NCBI RefSeq assembly: GCF_026242045.1
Contig: NZ_JAPJDO010000027.1
Coordinates: 1-64,000, forward strand
Length of the DNA stretch: 64,000 bases
Direction of reading: 5' to 3'
Source of the DNA: Mycobacterium pinniadriaticum
GTDB taxonomy: Bacteria > Actinomycetota > Actinomycetes > Mycobacteriales > Mycobacteriaceae
The notes under the pieces were generated by a model that was not told where the DNA came from, ran no database searches, and saw nothing but the letters and a program-made list of their open reading frames with translations. Below are positions 17,147 to 24,995 of this stretch, in pieces. The position numbers and the translations under genes were made by a program. How positions within the stretch are numbered: position 1 is the stretch's first letter; each line of letters begins with the position of its first letter.

Positions 17147-17673
17147 CAGGTGAAAGCCTTCGTCGGTTTGACCCACACCGGCAGCCCCGCAACCACCAGG
17201 ACCACCTGTTCGCAGCACCGGGCGAGTCGTTGATTGAGTGTGCCGAGTTCGTCTGTGAAGCGCCTGCCTGACGCCGTCGCCGACACCACGGTCAGCCCCA
17301 CCTCGGGGCTGACCAACACCAGCGGCGCGGCGAATCCCTCGACTGCGCGGACCAGTTCGTCGACGTCGCTCGCCACCGAACCGCAATCCCAACCGCGGCG
17401 GTCCAGCGCGGCGGTCAGCCATCCACCCAGATCGTCGACGAGGGTCGCCGTGTGCGCATCATCTCGCAGAAGGCAAGCAACATCGGCGGTTTCGGCCGTG
17501 TTCCACGACCCCGGCCGGCGACTGCGATGCTCGGCGACCCGCTGCGCCCAGGACGGATCGGCATCTGCGCCCGCACCCGTGGCCACGTAGCGGACGGAGG
17601 AATCGCCGGCCATGATCTCTTCAGCCCATCGTGATTTGCCCGACCTGATTCCGCCGAGCACCAGCGTGCGCAC
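17146..17673 (-). CDS. cobU: Bifunctional adenosylcobinamide kinase / guanylyltransferase
   Basis: 175 aa, family length. Walker A is GGIRSGKS (8-15), and the guanylylated histidine is probably that of AEHRSRRPG near 48-56. The protein phosphorylates adenosylcobinamide and then transfers GMP to it, feeding CobS. GTG 17673 follows the DUF3043 gene by 14 bases. In M. tuberculosis, as I recall, cobU lies elsewhere (Rv0254c); here it is joined to cobT and cobS. Confidence 0.93.
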   Translation of the reverse strand: MRTLVLGGIRSGKSRWAEEIMAGDSSVRYVATGAGADADPSWAQRVAEHRSRRPGSWNTAETADVACLLRDDAHTATLVDDLGGWLTAALDRRGWDCGSVASDVDELVRAVEGFAAPLVLVSPEVGLTVVSATASGRRFTDELGTLNQRLARCCEQVVLVVAGLPVWVKPTKAFT

Positions 17674-17687
17674 CGTGGCTGGTCGGC

Positions 17688-18341
17688 TCAGACGACCTTG
17701 GCGCCACGCTCGACCTGTGGTCGCGGCGCGCGCATGCGGCGCATCTGAGAGGCCCGGCCGGCGGCATACAATCCGAGCTTGAACGCGCCTTCGGTGTTGT
17801 CCGGGAATTTCGCGTCGACCGCCCTGTTGACCTTGCGCCCCAACAGGATTCCGTCGATCGCCATCACCGCCATCAGCACCAGCATGGCCGGGGAGATGAA
17901 CAGCTGAACCTTCGGCACGGCGAGCATCACGAAGATCAGGAACAGCGCGGCGGGCATGAACAGCCCGAGCACGTTGCGCCGCGAGTCCACGATGTCGCGC
18001 GCATAGCGGCGCACCGGACCTTGGTCGCGGGGCAGCAGGTAGGCCTCTTCACCGGCCATCATCCGCTCGCGCCGATTGTTCATCGCGGCACGGCGTTGCG
18101 CCTTGTCCTCCCGCCGTTCCTCCTTGGTCAGGCTGGCGCGCATCTCCTTGCGGCGCTTGCGTGCCTCGCTCGACGTCATCGGCGCCGGGGCTATCGGCCC
18201 GCGACGCTTGGCGGAATCACTGCGTTTCGGTGTGGGCTTGCCCTTGGGTGCGGTGGTCCCCGCCGAGGCGGCGGGTTCGTCGACCTCGGCCGGCTCGGCC
18301 TTGGCGTCGCCCTCGTCGTTCTTGCGGCCCAGCAGCTTCAC
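17688..18341 (-). CDS. DUF3043 membrane protein (Rv2206-like)
   Basis: 217 aa. Residues 1-105 are polar and highly charged, with a Lys/Arg-rich coiled region (SSEARKRRKEMRASLTKEER). Two adjacent membrane segments follow (NVLGLFMPAALFLIFVMLAV and ISPAMLVLMAVMAIDGILLG, about 121-168), and then a basic tail ending in QVERGAKVV. This is the DUF3043 layout, an actinobacterial family of unknown function. GTG 18341 is preceded by a TAACCT -10 box at 7 bases. It leads the cob operon, but a role in cobalamin synthesis is not implied by the sequence. Confidence 0.88.
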   Translation of the reverse strand: MKLLGRKNDEGDAKAEPAEVDEPAASAGTTAPKGKPTPKRSDSAKRRGPIAPAPMTSSEARKRRKEMRASLTKEERREDKAQRRAAMNNRRERMMAGEEAYLLPRDQGPVRRYARDIVDSRRNVLGLFMPAALFLIFVMLAVPKVQLFISPAMLVLMAVMAIDGILLGRKVNRAVDAKFPDNTEGAFKLGLYAAGRASQMRRMRAPRPQVERGAKVV

Positions 18342-18348
18342 GCCTGCC

Positions 18349-18358
18349 AGGTTACCCT
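18349..18358. promoter_or_regulatory. Overlapping divergent leaderless promoters (DUF3043 gene and glycerate kinase)
   Basis: The ten bases AGGTTACCCT hold two -10 boxes sharing a central TA: TAACCT on the minus strand (18349-18354) with 7 bases to GTG 18341, and TACCCT on the plus strand (18353-18358) with 6 bases to ATG 18365. Expected start sites are about 24 bases apart, each on a start codon. Confidence 0.5.
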
Positions 18359-18364
18359 GCAGGA

Positions 18365-19420
18365 ATGCGGGTGCTGATCGCGCCGGACTGTTACGGCGAC
18401 AGCCTGACCGCCGTCGAGGCCGCCCAGTCCATCGCCGCTGGCTGGGGCCGGGCCCGGCCCTCTGACGAGTTGGTACTGGCTCCGCAGTCCGACGGCGGCC
18501 CCGGCTTCATCGGGGTGCTCGCGAGCCGGTTGGGGGAGGTGCGCCGAACCCGGGTGTCCGGCCCGCTGACCGACGTCGTCGACGCCGAATGGGTGTACGA
18601 CCGCGCGACGTCGACGGCCTACATCGAATGTGCGCAGGCCTGCGGTTTGACGCTGCTGGGCGGCCCACCCACCGCGGACACCGCGATCGCCGCGCACAGC
18701 CGAGGGGTGGGCCAGCTGGTCGAGGCCGCGCTGGATGCCGGCGCGGACACCATCGTCGTGGGCCTGGGCGGCAGCTCCTGCACCGACGGCGGGCGTGGAC
18801 TCATCGAGGCGCTGGGCGGCCTGGCGCAGGCCCGGGACAAAATGGCCGGCGTCGAGCTCATCGTCGCCAGCGACGTCGAACATCCGCTGCTGGGCCCGAT
18901 GGGTGCGGCGCGGATTTTCGGCCCGCAGAAGGGTGCCGATCCGGCGACCGTGGAGATCCTCGAGCAGCGGATGACGGCATGGGCGGCCAAACTCGACACG
19001 CTGGCCCCCGCTTCGGTCAGCCCGCTGCCCGGGGCGGGGGCGGCCGGGGGACTGGGCGCGGCGCTGCTGGCACTGGGTGGCCGGCGCGAGTCCGGAGCCG
19101 CCGTCATCGCCGAATACACCGGACTGGCGCGCGACATCGCGGCGGCCGACATGATTGTCACCGGGGAGGGCCGGTTCGACGACCAGTCATTGCACGGCAA
19201 GGTGGTCAGCGCCCTGGCCGGTGGTGCGCGGGCCTGGGGCATCCCGGTGCTGGTGCTGGCCGGGCAGGTCACGCTGGAGCCGGCGGTACTCGATGAGGCG
19301 GGAATCACGGCCGCCCACGCGATCGCCGACTACGCCGGGTCGGTGCAGGTCGCGATCGACGACGCCGCCAACCAGCTGACCGGGCTGGCCCACCGGACGG
19401 CAGCCGGGCTGGCCGGCTGA
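18365..19420 (+). CDS. Glycerate kinase (GlxK/GarK type)
   Basis: 351 aa. It phosphorylates D-glycerate, linking glyoxylate or serine metabolism to glycolysis. Family features are the N-terminal LIAPDCYGDSLTAVEAAQSI, a Gly-rich active-site segment GLGGSSCTDGGRG (about 136-148), FGPQKGADPATVEILE and VTGEGRFDDQSLHGKV. ATG 18365 is preferred over the longer frame because it matches the family start and has a leaderless -10 box. The homologue is Rv2205c. AGGA directly before the ATG is too close to act as a normal Shine-Dalgarno. Confidence 0.92.
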   Translation: MRVLIAPDCYGDSLTAVEAAQSIAAGWGRARPSDELVLAPQSDGGPGFIGVLASRLGEVRRTRVSGPLTDVVDAEWVYDRATSTAYIECAQACGLTLLGGPPTADTAIAAHSRGVGQLVEAALDAGADTIVVGLGGSSCTDGGRGLIEALGGLAQARDKMAGVELIVASDVEHPLLGPMGAARIFGPQKGADPATVEILEQRMTAWAAKLDTLAPASVSPLPGAGAAGGLGAALLALGGRRESGAAVIAEYTGLARDIAAADMIVTGEGRFDDQSLHGKVVSALAGGARAWGIPVLVLAGQVTLEPAVLDEAGITAAHAIADYAGSVQVAIDDAANQLTGLAHRTAAGLAG

Positions 19421-19485
19421 CTCGGGAATAGTGCCGCGACAAGGTACCGTTGACGAGGTAGACATCTGCTTTAAGGGGAGACGCA

Positions 19486-19845
19486 ATGACAGTTTCCGAT
19501 CAGTCGACCACGACCGAGACCCACGGCGTGACCCTGACCGACGCCGCGGCCGTCAAGGCCAAGTCGCTGTTGGACCAGGAGGGCCGTGACGACCTGGCAC
19601 TGCGGATCGCCGTACAGCCGGGTGGTTGTGCCGGTCTGCGCTACAACCTGTTCTTCGATGACCGCGCCCTCGACGGTGACCTCACCGTCGAATTCGGCGG
19701 CGTCAACCTGACTGTCGATCGGATGAGCGCCCCCTACGTACAGGGCGCCACGATCGATTTCGTCGACACCATCGAGAAGCAGGGCTTCACCATCGACAAC
19801 CCCAACGCCACCGGGTCGTGCGCCTGCGGCGACTCGTTCAACTGA
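19486..19845 (+). CDS. A-type iron-sulfur carrier protein (ErpA/IscA-like, Rv2204c-like)
   Basis: 119 aa HesB/IscA-family protein. The three conserved cysteines are present: one in QPGGCAGLRYNL (about residue 46) and two in the C-terminal GSCACGDSF. Such proteins bind a [2Fe-2S] or [4Fe-4S] cluster and hand it to apoproteins. ATG 19486 has AAGGGGAG upstream at about 7 bases. It stands alone between glycerate kinase and a convergent membrane-protein gene. Likely clients include the Rieske protein and LipA in this window, but that is inference. Confidence 0.94.
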   Translation: MTVSDQSTTTETHGVTLTDAAAVKAKSLLDQEGRDDLALRIAVQPGGCAGLRYNLFFDDRALDGDLTVEFGGVNLTVDRMSAPYVQGATIDFVDTIEKQGFTIDNPNATGSCACGDSFN

Positions 19846-19872
19846 ATCAACGCTCACCGTTCGTCCCGCCAG

Positions 19873-19900
19873 CGGCCGTCCAGTCAGTACTGGGCGGCCG
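19873..19900. terminator. Hairpin between convergent genes
   Basis: A 12-bp stem with one G-T wobble (CGGCCGTCCAGT and ACTGGGCGGCCG) and a CAGT loop lies between the Fe-S carrier stop (19845) and the end of the opposing gene. No long T-tract follows. It is plausibly a two-way terminator. Confidence 0.45.
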
Positions 19901-20525
19901 TTCGCAGTAGATACGAGCAGACCAGCAGCTGATTGCCCTGACGCAGGAGTTGCGCCACGCCCTGCTCGTCGCCGCGGGTACCGCGCGTTGCCGACGCCGA
20001 TGCCGTCTTCATCGTGAACAACACCTGGGCCTGATAGTTCGACCAGGGCACGATCGCGTCGATCGAGGTCACCTCGGCGCTGGCGAACTGCCTGCGAAAC
20101 GCGTCACTTGCCAGCTTCGCCAACGCCAGATCCGATTTGCGATCCCTGACGCCGTCGTACATCCCGCACAGGTTGTTGCGCGCGACGGTCTCGGTGTCGC
20201 CCTTGGCCAGCGCGGTCAGGTAATTCGAGATGGCGGCCTTGGCCGCGGGCTCGGTGAACCCGCCCGCCGACGTCGTGGTCGGCTCATTGGCCCGGACGAT
20301 CAGCAGTGCTGCCACGATCGCCGCTACCAGCAGCAACGCCGCCAGGCCCAGCCACAGCGGCCAACGACGACGCGGCGTGGGGTAGGCCGCCGGCGGCGGC
20401 AACGCCCCGGGGTAGACGCCGGGGTAGGTACCCGGCGTGGCGGCCACGCCCGGCGGGCCGAACGGCTCCTCGGGGTAAGGCTCGGAATACGGGGCCGGCT
20501 GATGTGGCGGCGTCGGGCCAGCCAT
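19884..20525 (-). CDS. Pro-rich single-pass membrane protein (Rv2203-like)
   Basis: 213 aa. Residues 1-52 are Pro/Tyr/Gly-rich and cytoplasmic, followed by one membrane segment (WPLWLGLAALLLVAAIVAAL, about 55-74). An extracytoplasmic domain begins near residue 80 (GFTEPAAKAAISNYLTALAK) and has the look of an NTF2-like/DUF4878 fold often seen in mycobacterial membrane proteins. Two cysteines (NLCGMYDG and LLVCSY) may form a disulfide. Function unknown. It diverges from adoK over 178 bases. Confidence 0.82.
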   Translation of the reverse strand: MAGPTPPHQPAPYSEPYPEEPFGPPGVAATPGTYPGVYPGALPPPAAYPTPRRRWPLWLGLAALLLVAAIVAALLIVRANEPTTTSAGGFTEPAAKAAISNYLTALAKGDTETVARNNLCGMYDGVRDRKSDLALAKLASDAFRRQFASAEVTSIDAIVPWSNYQAQVLFTMKTASASATRGTRGDEQGVAQLLRQGNQLLVCSYLLRTAAQY

Positions 20526-20703
20526 CGATAAGTCTCCCTGAGGTGCGCGGCGGCCGGAACTTCAAGCACCCGCCGCAGCGGGGCCGATGCCGGGCCATAT
20601 AGTCGGCTCTTGTACGCAGGCTAGCGCACCGACGCGATATGAACGGACGGCGTCGCCCGGTACGGTTAGCTAGTCCCACTAGTGAATGAAGGGCGGACGC
20701 TTC
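20526..20703. promoter_or_regulatory. Divergent intergenic region before adoK
   Basis: 178 bases separating the Rv2203-like gene and adoK, which must hold both promoters. TTAGCT or TAGCTA near 20667-20674 could be the adoK -10. No strong palindrome was found. Confidence 0.35.
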
Positions 20704-21675
20704 GTGACGATCGCGGTGACCGGGTCCATTGCCACCGACCACCTGATGCGTTTTCCCGGGCGGTTCTCCGAACAACTCCTGGCCGAACACCTGCAGAAGG
20801 TGTCGTTGAGCTTCCTGGTCGACGACCTGGTCGTACACCGCGGGGGCGTCGCGGGCAACATGGCCTACGCGATGGGCCTGCTCGGCGGAAATCCGACGCT
20901 TGTCGGCGCCGTCGGATCGGACTTCGACGAATACCGGCAGTGGTTGGAAGCTCACGGCGTGGACACCTCCGGCGTTCTGGTGTCGAAAACCGCGTACACC
21001 GCGCGATTCGTGTGCACCACCGATGACGATATGGCCCAGATCGCGTCGTTCTACCCGGGCGCGATGTCGGAAGCCCGGGACATCAAGCTCGCCGATGTCG
21101 TAGAGCGCAGTGGCGCACCGGAATTGGTGATCATCGGCGCCAACGACCCGGACGCGATGTTCCTGCACACCGAGGAGTGCCGCAAGCTCGGCCTGGCGTT
21201 CGCCGCCGATCCCAGCCAACAACTGGCACGGCTCTCCGGTGAGGAGATCCGCCGGCTCATCGACGGCGCCACGTACCTGTTCACCAACGACTACGAGTGG
21301 GATCTGCTCCTGCAGAAGTCCGGCTGGTCGGAGGCCGAGGTGATGAGCCAGATACAGCTGCGCATCACCACGCTGGGGCCTAAGGGTGTCGACATCGTCG
21401 GCGACGGCACCTTCATCCACGTCGGCGTCGTGCCCGAGACGCAGAAGGACGACCCCACCGGTATCGGTGACGCGTTCCGTGCGGGCTTCCTGACCGGCCG
21501 TGGGCTGGGGCTCGGGCTGGATCGCGCCGCGCAGCTCGCGTCGATGGTGGCGACACTCGTGCTGGAGGCACCGGGCCCGCAGGAGTGGACCTGGGACCGC
21601 GACGCGGCGATCGCCCGCATCAAGGACGCCTATGGTCCCGAGGCCGCCGAGGAGATCGCCGCCGCATTGACCTAG
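20704..21675 (+). CDS. adoK: Adenosine kinase AdoK (PfkB/ribokinase family)
   Basis: 323 aa. M. tuberculosis AdoK (Rv2202c, earlier cbhK) is a bacterial adenosine kinase of the PfkB family; this protein aligns from its first residue (MTIAVTGSIATDHLMRFPGR). Visible motifs are HRGGVAGNMAYAMGLLGG (substrate lid region) and the catalytic DPTGIGDAFRAGF near residue 255. GTG 20704 is chosen by homology; an ATG 18 bases earlier would add MKGGRF, which the family lacks. A triple tandem repeat starts at its stop codon. Confidence 0.95.
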   Translation: MTIAVTGSIATDHLMRFPGRFSEQLLAEHLQKVSLSFLVDDLVVHRGGVAGNMAYAMGLLGGNPTLVGAVGSDFDEYRQWLEAHGVDTSGVLVSKTAYTARFVCTTDDDMAQIASFYPGAMSEARDIKLADVVERSGAPELVIIGANDPDAMFLHTEECRKLGLAFAADPSQQLARLSGEEIRRLIDGATYLFTNDYEWDLLLQKSGWSEAEVMSQIQLRITTLGPKGVDIVGDGTFIHVGVVPETQKDDPTGIGDAFRAGFLTGRGLGLGLDRAAQLASMVATLVLEAPGPQEWTWDRDAAIARIKDAYGPEAAEEIAAALT

Positions 21676-21792
21676 TCCCCGGGTCGCTTCGCTCCTGCCC
21701 GCCGCTGGAGCTGATCCCCGGGTCGCTTCGCTCCTGCCCGCCGCTGGAGCTGATCCCCGGGTCGCTTCGCTCCTGCCCGCCGCTAGAGCTGC
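21676..21792 (+). repeat. Three tandem 39-bp units containing a 28-bp interspersed element
   Basis: Units begin at 21676, 21715 and 21754. Each has a 28-base core (TCCCCGGG, then TCGCTTCGCTCC, then TGCCCGCC) plus 11 bases, GCTGGAGCTGA, that resemble the last bases of asnB (GCTAGAGCTGC). Copies 1 and 2 are identical; copy 3 runs into the asnB stop codon at 21783-21785. The same core recurs at 23690 and 52938. Confidence 0.93.
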
Positions 21793-23750
21793 ACCGGGTA
21801 GTGCGGCTCGCTGATCGTCGGCACCACGCTGCGCTCGACGAAAATGGCGTGCCACAGCATGAAGATCAGCACCGTCCACAGCCGGCGGCTGTGATCGCCG
21901 TCCCCGGCGCGGTGCGCATCGAGCATGTCGCGCACGGCGGCCACGTCGACGAGATGACCGGCCTGGGAAGCGTCGATCATCCCGTACGCCCAGTCCATCA
22001 GCTCGCCTGAGCGCAGCCAGTGCCGGATCGGCACCGGGAAGCCCAGTTTTGCCCGGTTCAGCACGTGCGGCGGCACAATCGGCTCCAGCGCTCGGCGCAG
22101 CGCGTACTTGGTGGTCGTGCGGGTGATCTTCTGGGCGAACGGCAGCCGGGAGGCCACCGCGAACACCTCGGGATCCAGGAACGGGACCCGCAACTCCAGC
22201 GAATTGGCCATCGTCATCTTGTCGGCTTTGACCAGGATGTCGCCGCGCAGCCAGGTGAACAGATCGATGTGCTGCATCCGGGCGACCGGATCCCAACCGG
22301 CCGACTCGGCGTAGATTCCGGCGGTGACGTCCGTATGTGTCCAGGCGGGATCGAACGCCGGCAGCACCGCGCGTAGCTGCTCGTCGGAGAAGCTGCGGGC
22401 GTTGCCGTAGTAGCGCTCCTGGAGGGTCAGCGAGCCCCGATGCAGCAGGCCCTTACCGCGCATCCCCTCCGGCAAGGGCCGCGACGCCCGGCCCAGCGAC
22501 TTGCGGACCGGTCCGGGAAGGTAGTCGAAAGGCTTCAGCGACAAGGGTTCCCGGTAGATCGTGTATCCGCCGAACAGTTCGTCGGCACCCTCGCCGCTCA
22601 ACACGACCTTCACGTGCTTGCGGGCCTCGCGGGCGATGAAGAACAACGGGACCAGCGCCGGATCGGCCACCGGCTCGTCGAGGTACCAGACGATTTCGGG
22701 CAGGGCGGCCACGAACTCGGATTGGCTGACCACCTTGGTCACGTGCCGGGCGCCGATCGCCTCGGCCGACGCGACGGCCACGTCGACCTCGGAGAAGCCT
22801 TCCCGCTCGAACCCGGTGGTGAAGGTGATCAGCCGCGGATTGTGCCGGATGGCCAGCGCGGCGATGGCGGTCGAATCGATCCCACCGGACAGGAACGCCC
22901 CGACCGTCACGTCGGCGCGCATGTGTTTGGCCACCGAGTCCTCCAGGACCGCGGTGATCTCGTCGTAGCGAGCCTGCTCACCACCCGGGGTGAACCCGGT
23001 GGCGCTGAACTTCGGCCGGAAGTAACGGCTGACCTCCGGCTGTTCGCCGGGACGGATCACCGCATAGCTTCCCGATTCGAGCCGGCGGATGCCTCGGTGC
23101 AGTGTCTCGGGCTCGGGCACGTACTGCAGCACCGTGTAGTGCTGGACCGCGCGTTCGTCGATGCCCAGGTCGATCCCGATCTGTCCGGCCAGGTCGAGCA
23201 GGCACTTCTTCTCGCTGCCGACGGCGGTGCCCCCCGGCCCGGTGGCCATGAACAGCGGCTTGATCCCGAACGGGTCCCGGGCGCAGAACAGTTCCTGGCG
23301 CGCGGTGTCCCACAGCGCGAACGCGAACATGCCGCGCAGCCGGCCCAGCGCCTGGGTGCCCCAGTGGTGATACGCGGCCACGATCGCCTCGCCGTCGCCA
23401 TCGGTGGCGAAGGTCGCGCCGAATTCGGACTGCAGCGCCTCGCGCAACTCGAGGTAGTTGTAGATCTCGCCGTTGAAGACCAGCACGTAGCGGTCGGGCT
23501 GATCCGGCGGACCCCAGCGCAACGGCTGGTGGGAGTGGGCGATGTCAATGATGGACAGCCGGTTGAACCCCAGGACCGTCTGCTCGTCGTGCCAGGTACC
23601 GGGTTCGTCGGGGCCCCGATGACGCATCAGGTGTGATGCGCCGGCCACCGCGTCGACGATGTCAGCGGAAATGCTGGTTCCGCCACCGATCCCCGGGGCG
23701 CTTCGCTCCTGCCCGCCGGGGTCTGTAACCAGGGCCAGCAGTCCACACAC
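21783..23750 (-). CDS. asnB: Asparagine synthetase, glutamine-hydrolysing
   Basis: 655 aa. The N-terminal glutaminase domain begins V-CGLLALVTDP, so Cys2 becomes the nucleophile after Met removal; this fixes the start at GTG 23750. The synthetase domain has the PP-loop FLSGGIDSTAIAAL near 275-288. It amidates aspartate using glutamine and ATP. M. tuberculosis AsnB (Rv2201) is also credited with meso-DAP amidation in peptidoglycan. Residues about 11-24 (GGQERSAPGIGGG) are encoded by a copy of the 28-bp repeat and are extra compared with the M. tuberculosis protein as I recall it. A CATACT -10-like box lies 7 bases before the GTG. Confidence 0.93.
   Translation of the reverse strand: MCGLLALVTDPGGQERSAPGIGGGTSISADIVDAVAGASHLMRHRGPDEPGTWHDEQTVLGFNRLSIIDIAHSHQPLRWGPPDQPDRYVLVFNGEIYNYLELREALQSEFGATFATDGDGEAIVAAYHHWGTQALGRLRGMFAFALWDTARQELFCARDPFGIKPLFMATGPGGTAVGSEKKCLLDLAGQIGIDLGIDERAVQHYTVLQYVPEPETLHRGIRRLESGSYAVIRPGEQPEVSRYFRPKFSATGFTPGGEQARYDEITAVLEDSVAKHMRADVTVGAFLSGGIDSTAIAALAIRHNPRLITFTTGFEREGFSEVDVAVASAEAIGARHVTKVVSQSEFVAALPEIVWYLDEPVADPALVPLFFIAREARKHVKVVLSGEGADELFGGYTIYREPLSLKPFDYLPGPVRKSLGRASRPLPEGMRGKGLLHRGSLTLQERYYGNARSFSDEQLRAVLPAFDPAWTHTDVTAGIYAESAGWDPVARMQHIDLFTWLRGDILVKADKMTMANSLELRVPFLDPEVFAVASRLPFAQKITRTTTKYALRRALEPIVPPHVLNRAKLGFPVPIRHWLRSGELMDWAYGMIDASQAGHLVDVAAVRDMLDAHRAGDGDHSRRLWTVLIFMLWHAIFVERSVVPTISEPHYPVQL
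23690..23717 (+). repeat. Single copy of the 28-bp interspersed element inside asnB
   Basis: It matches the 21676 core except for one base (TCCCCGGGG in place of TCCCCGGGT). It lies in frame near the 5' end of asnB and encodes GGQERSAPG on the minus strand, between the catalytic N-terminus and the first conserved helix. Confidence 0.9.
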
Positions 23751-23941
23751 CGGGCCTAGTATGCCGCAACCGCACAGCGCCGCCGAACGACGCAGCGCCG
23801 ACTCGACCACGGAATTGGAGGTGTGTCGGGCTGGCTTCTCAGGTGTGGTCTACGCTGCGTAGTATTCGATTCGCGAAAAGTTCCCGCGATGAGAAAAATG
23901 CGGTGTGGGCCGAGCAGTTCGGTGAAACAGGAGGCGCCAAC
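23751..23941. promoter_or_regulatory. Divergent asnB/ctaC regulatory region
   Basis: 191 bases between divergent starts. It contains a short perfect palindrome CTACGC-T-GCGTAG (23850-23862) and, directly upstream of ctaC, a strong Shine-Dalgarno (CAGGAGG, about 23928-23934). It is the likely site of ctaC promoter control. Confidence 0.4.
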
Positions 23942-24985
23942 GTGAAGACCCGCGGTTCCCGGTTCCGGGTGCTGGCGCTAGCCGTTACTTTCGGTGCGCT
24001 GGCGCTGACCCTCAGCGGGTGCAGCTGGCAGGAAGTGTTCGGTCTGGGCTGGCCCAAGGGCATCACCCCGGAGGCGCACACCAACCGCGAGTTGTGGGTG
24101 TGGTCGGTCATCGCCGCCTTGGTCGTCGGCGTCATCGTGTGGGGCCTGACTTTCTGGACGGCGACATTCCACCGTAAGAAGAAGGGTGCCCCCGCTGACG
24201 AGGAGCTGCCCCGCCAGTTCGGCTACAACATGCCGCTGGAGTTGGTGCTCACGGTCATCCCGTTCCTGATCATCTCGGTGCTGTTCTACTTCACCGTCGT
24301 CGTGCAGGAGAAGATGATGCACCGGGATCCGAATCCCGAGGTCGTCATCGACGTCACGGCGTTCCAGTGGAACTGGAAGTTCGGCTATCAGAAGGTCGAT
24401 TTCGCCGACGGCACCTTCGAGTACGAGGGCGCGGACCCGGCGCGCAAGGCCGCGATGGTCTCCAAGCCCGAGGGCGTCGACGCCCACGGCGAGGAGCGGG
24501 TGGGCGTGGTGCGCGGCCTGAACCCCGAGGATCGCACCTACCTGAACTTCGACAAGATCGAGACGCTGGGCACCAGTAACGAGATCCCGGTCCTGGTCTT
24601 ACCGGTGGGCAAGCGGATCGAGTTCGAGGTCGCCTCCGCCGACGTCATCCACTCGTTCTGGGTGCCCGAATTCCTGTTCAAGCGCGACGTCTTCCCGAAC
24701 CCGGAAGCCAACCACACCGAGAACAAGTTCCAGGTCGCCGAGATCACCGAGACCGGCGCGTTCGTCGGGCGGTGCGCCGAGATGTGCGGCACCTATCACT
24801 CGATGATGAACTTCGAGGTCCGCGTGGTCTCGGCCAACGACTTCAAGGCCTACCTGCAGCAGCGGATGGCCGGTAAGACCAACGCCGAGGCGCTGCAGTC
24901 GATCAACCAGTCACCGGTGGCCATCACCACCCACCCGTTCGACACCCGTCGGGGCCAGCAAGTGATCCCACAGGCGAGCAAGTAG
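23942..24985 (+). CDS. ctaC: Cytochrome c oxidase subunit II (aa3 type)
   Basis: 347 aa. It carries the CuA centre of the aa3 oxidase that receives electrons directly from cytochrome cc of QcrC. A lipoprotein-type signal ends LTLSGC (Cys22). Two membrane segments follow (about 43-65 and 86-108), then a cupredoxin domain with the CuA ligands in GRCAEMCGTYHSMM near residue 278 and the upstream His of DVIHSFWVPEF. GTG 23942 is supported by CAGGAGG; the frame extends upstream without homology. ctaF follows after 10 bases. Confidence 0.96.
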   Translation: MKTRGSRFRVLALAVTFGALALTLSGCSWQEVFGLGWPKGITPEAHTNRELWVWSVIAALVVGVIVWGLTFWTATFHRKKKGAPADEELPRQFGYNMPLELVLTVIPFLIISVLFYFTVVVQEKMMHRDPNPEVVIDVTAFQWNWKFGYQKVDFADGTFEYEGADPARKAAMVSKPEGVDAHGEERVGVVRGLNPEDRTYLNFDKIETLGTSNEIPVLVLPVGKRIEFEVASADVIHSFWVPEFLFKRDVFPNPEANHTENKFQVAEITETGAFVGRCAEMCGTYHSMMNFEVRVVSANDFKAYLQQRMAGKTNAEALQSINQSPVAITTHPFDTRRGQQVIPQASK

Positions 24986-24995
24986 GGGACGAGCA

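Noticed and set aside
15144..17153. 669-codon plus-strand frame across cobS and cobT
   Set aside because: Shadow of two well-supported minus-strand enzymes; Arg/Ser/Pro-rich with no recognisable domain.
21676..21792. CRISPR array
   Set aside because: Three adjacent units have no unique spacers and no cas genes are near; it is a simple tandem duplication.
21783..22296. Minus-strand frame (20284-22296) and other frames carrying GRSEATRG peptides
   Set aside because: These peptides come from the tandem repeat read in a non-coding frame; the frame runs antisense to adoK.
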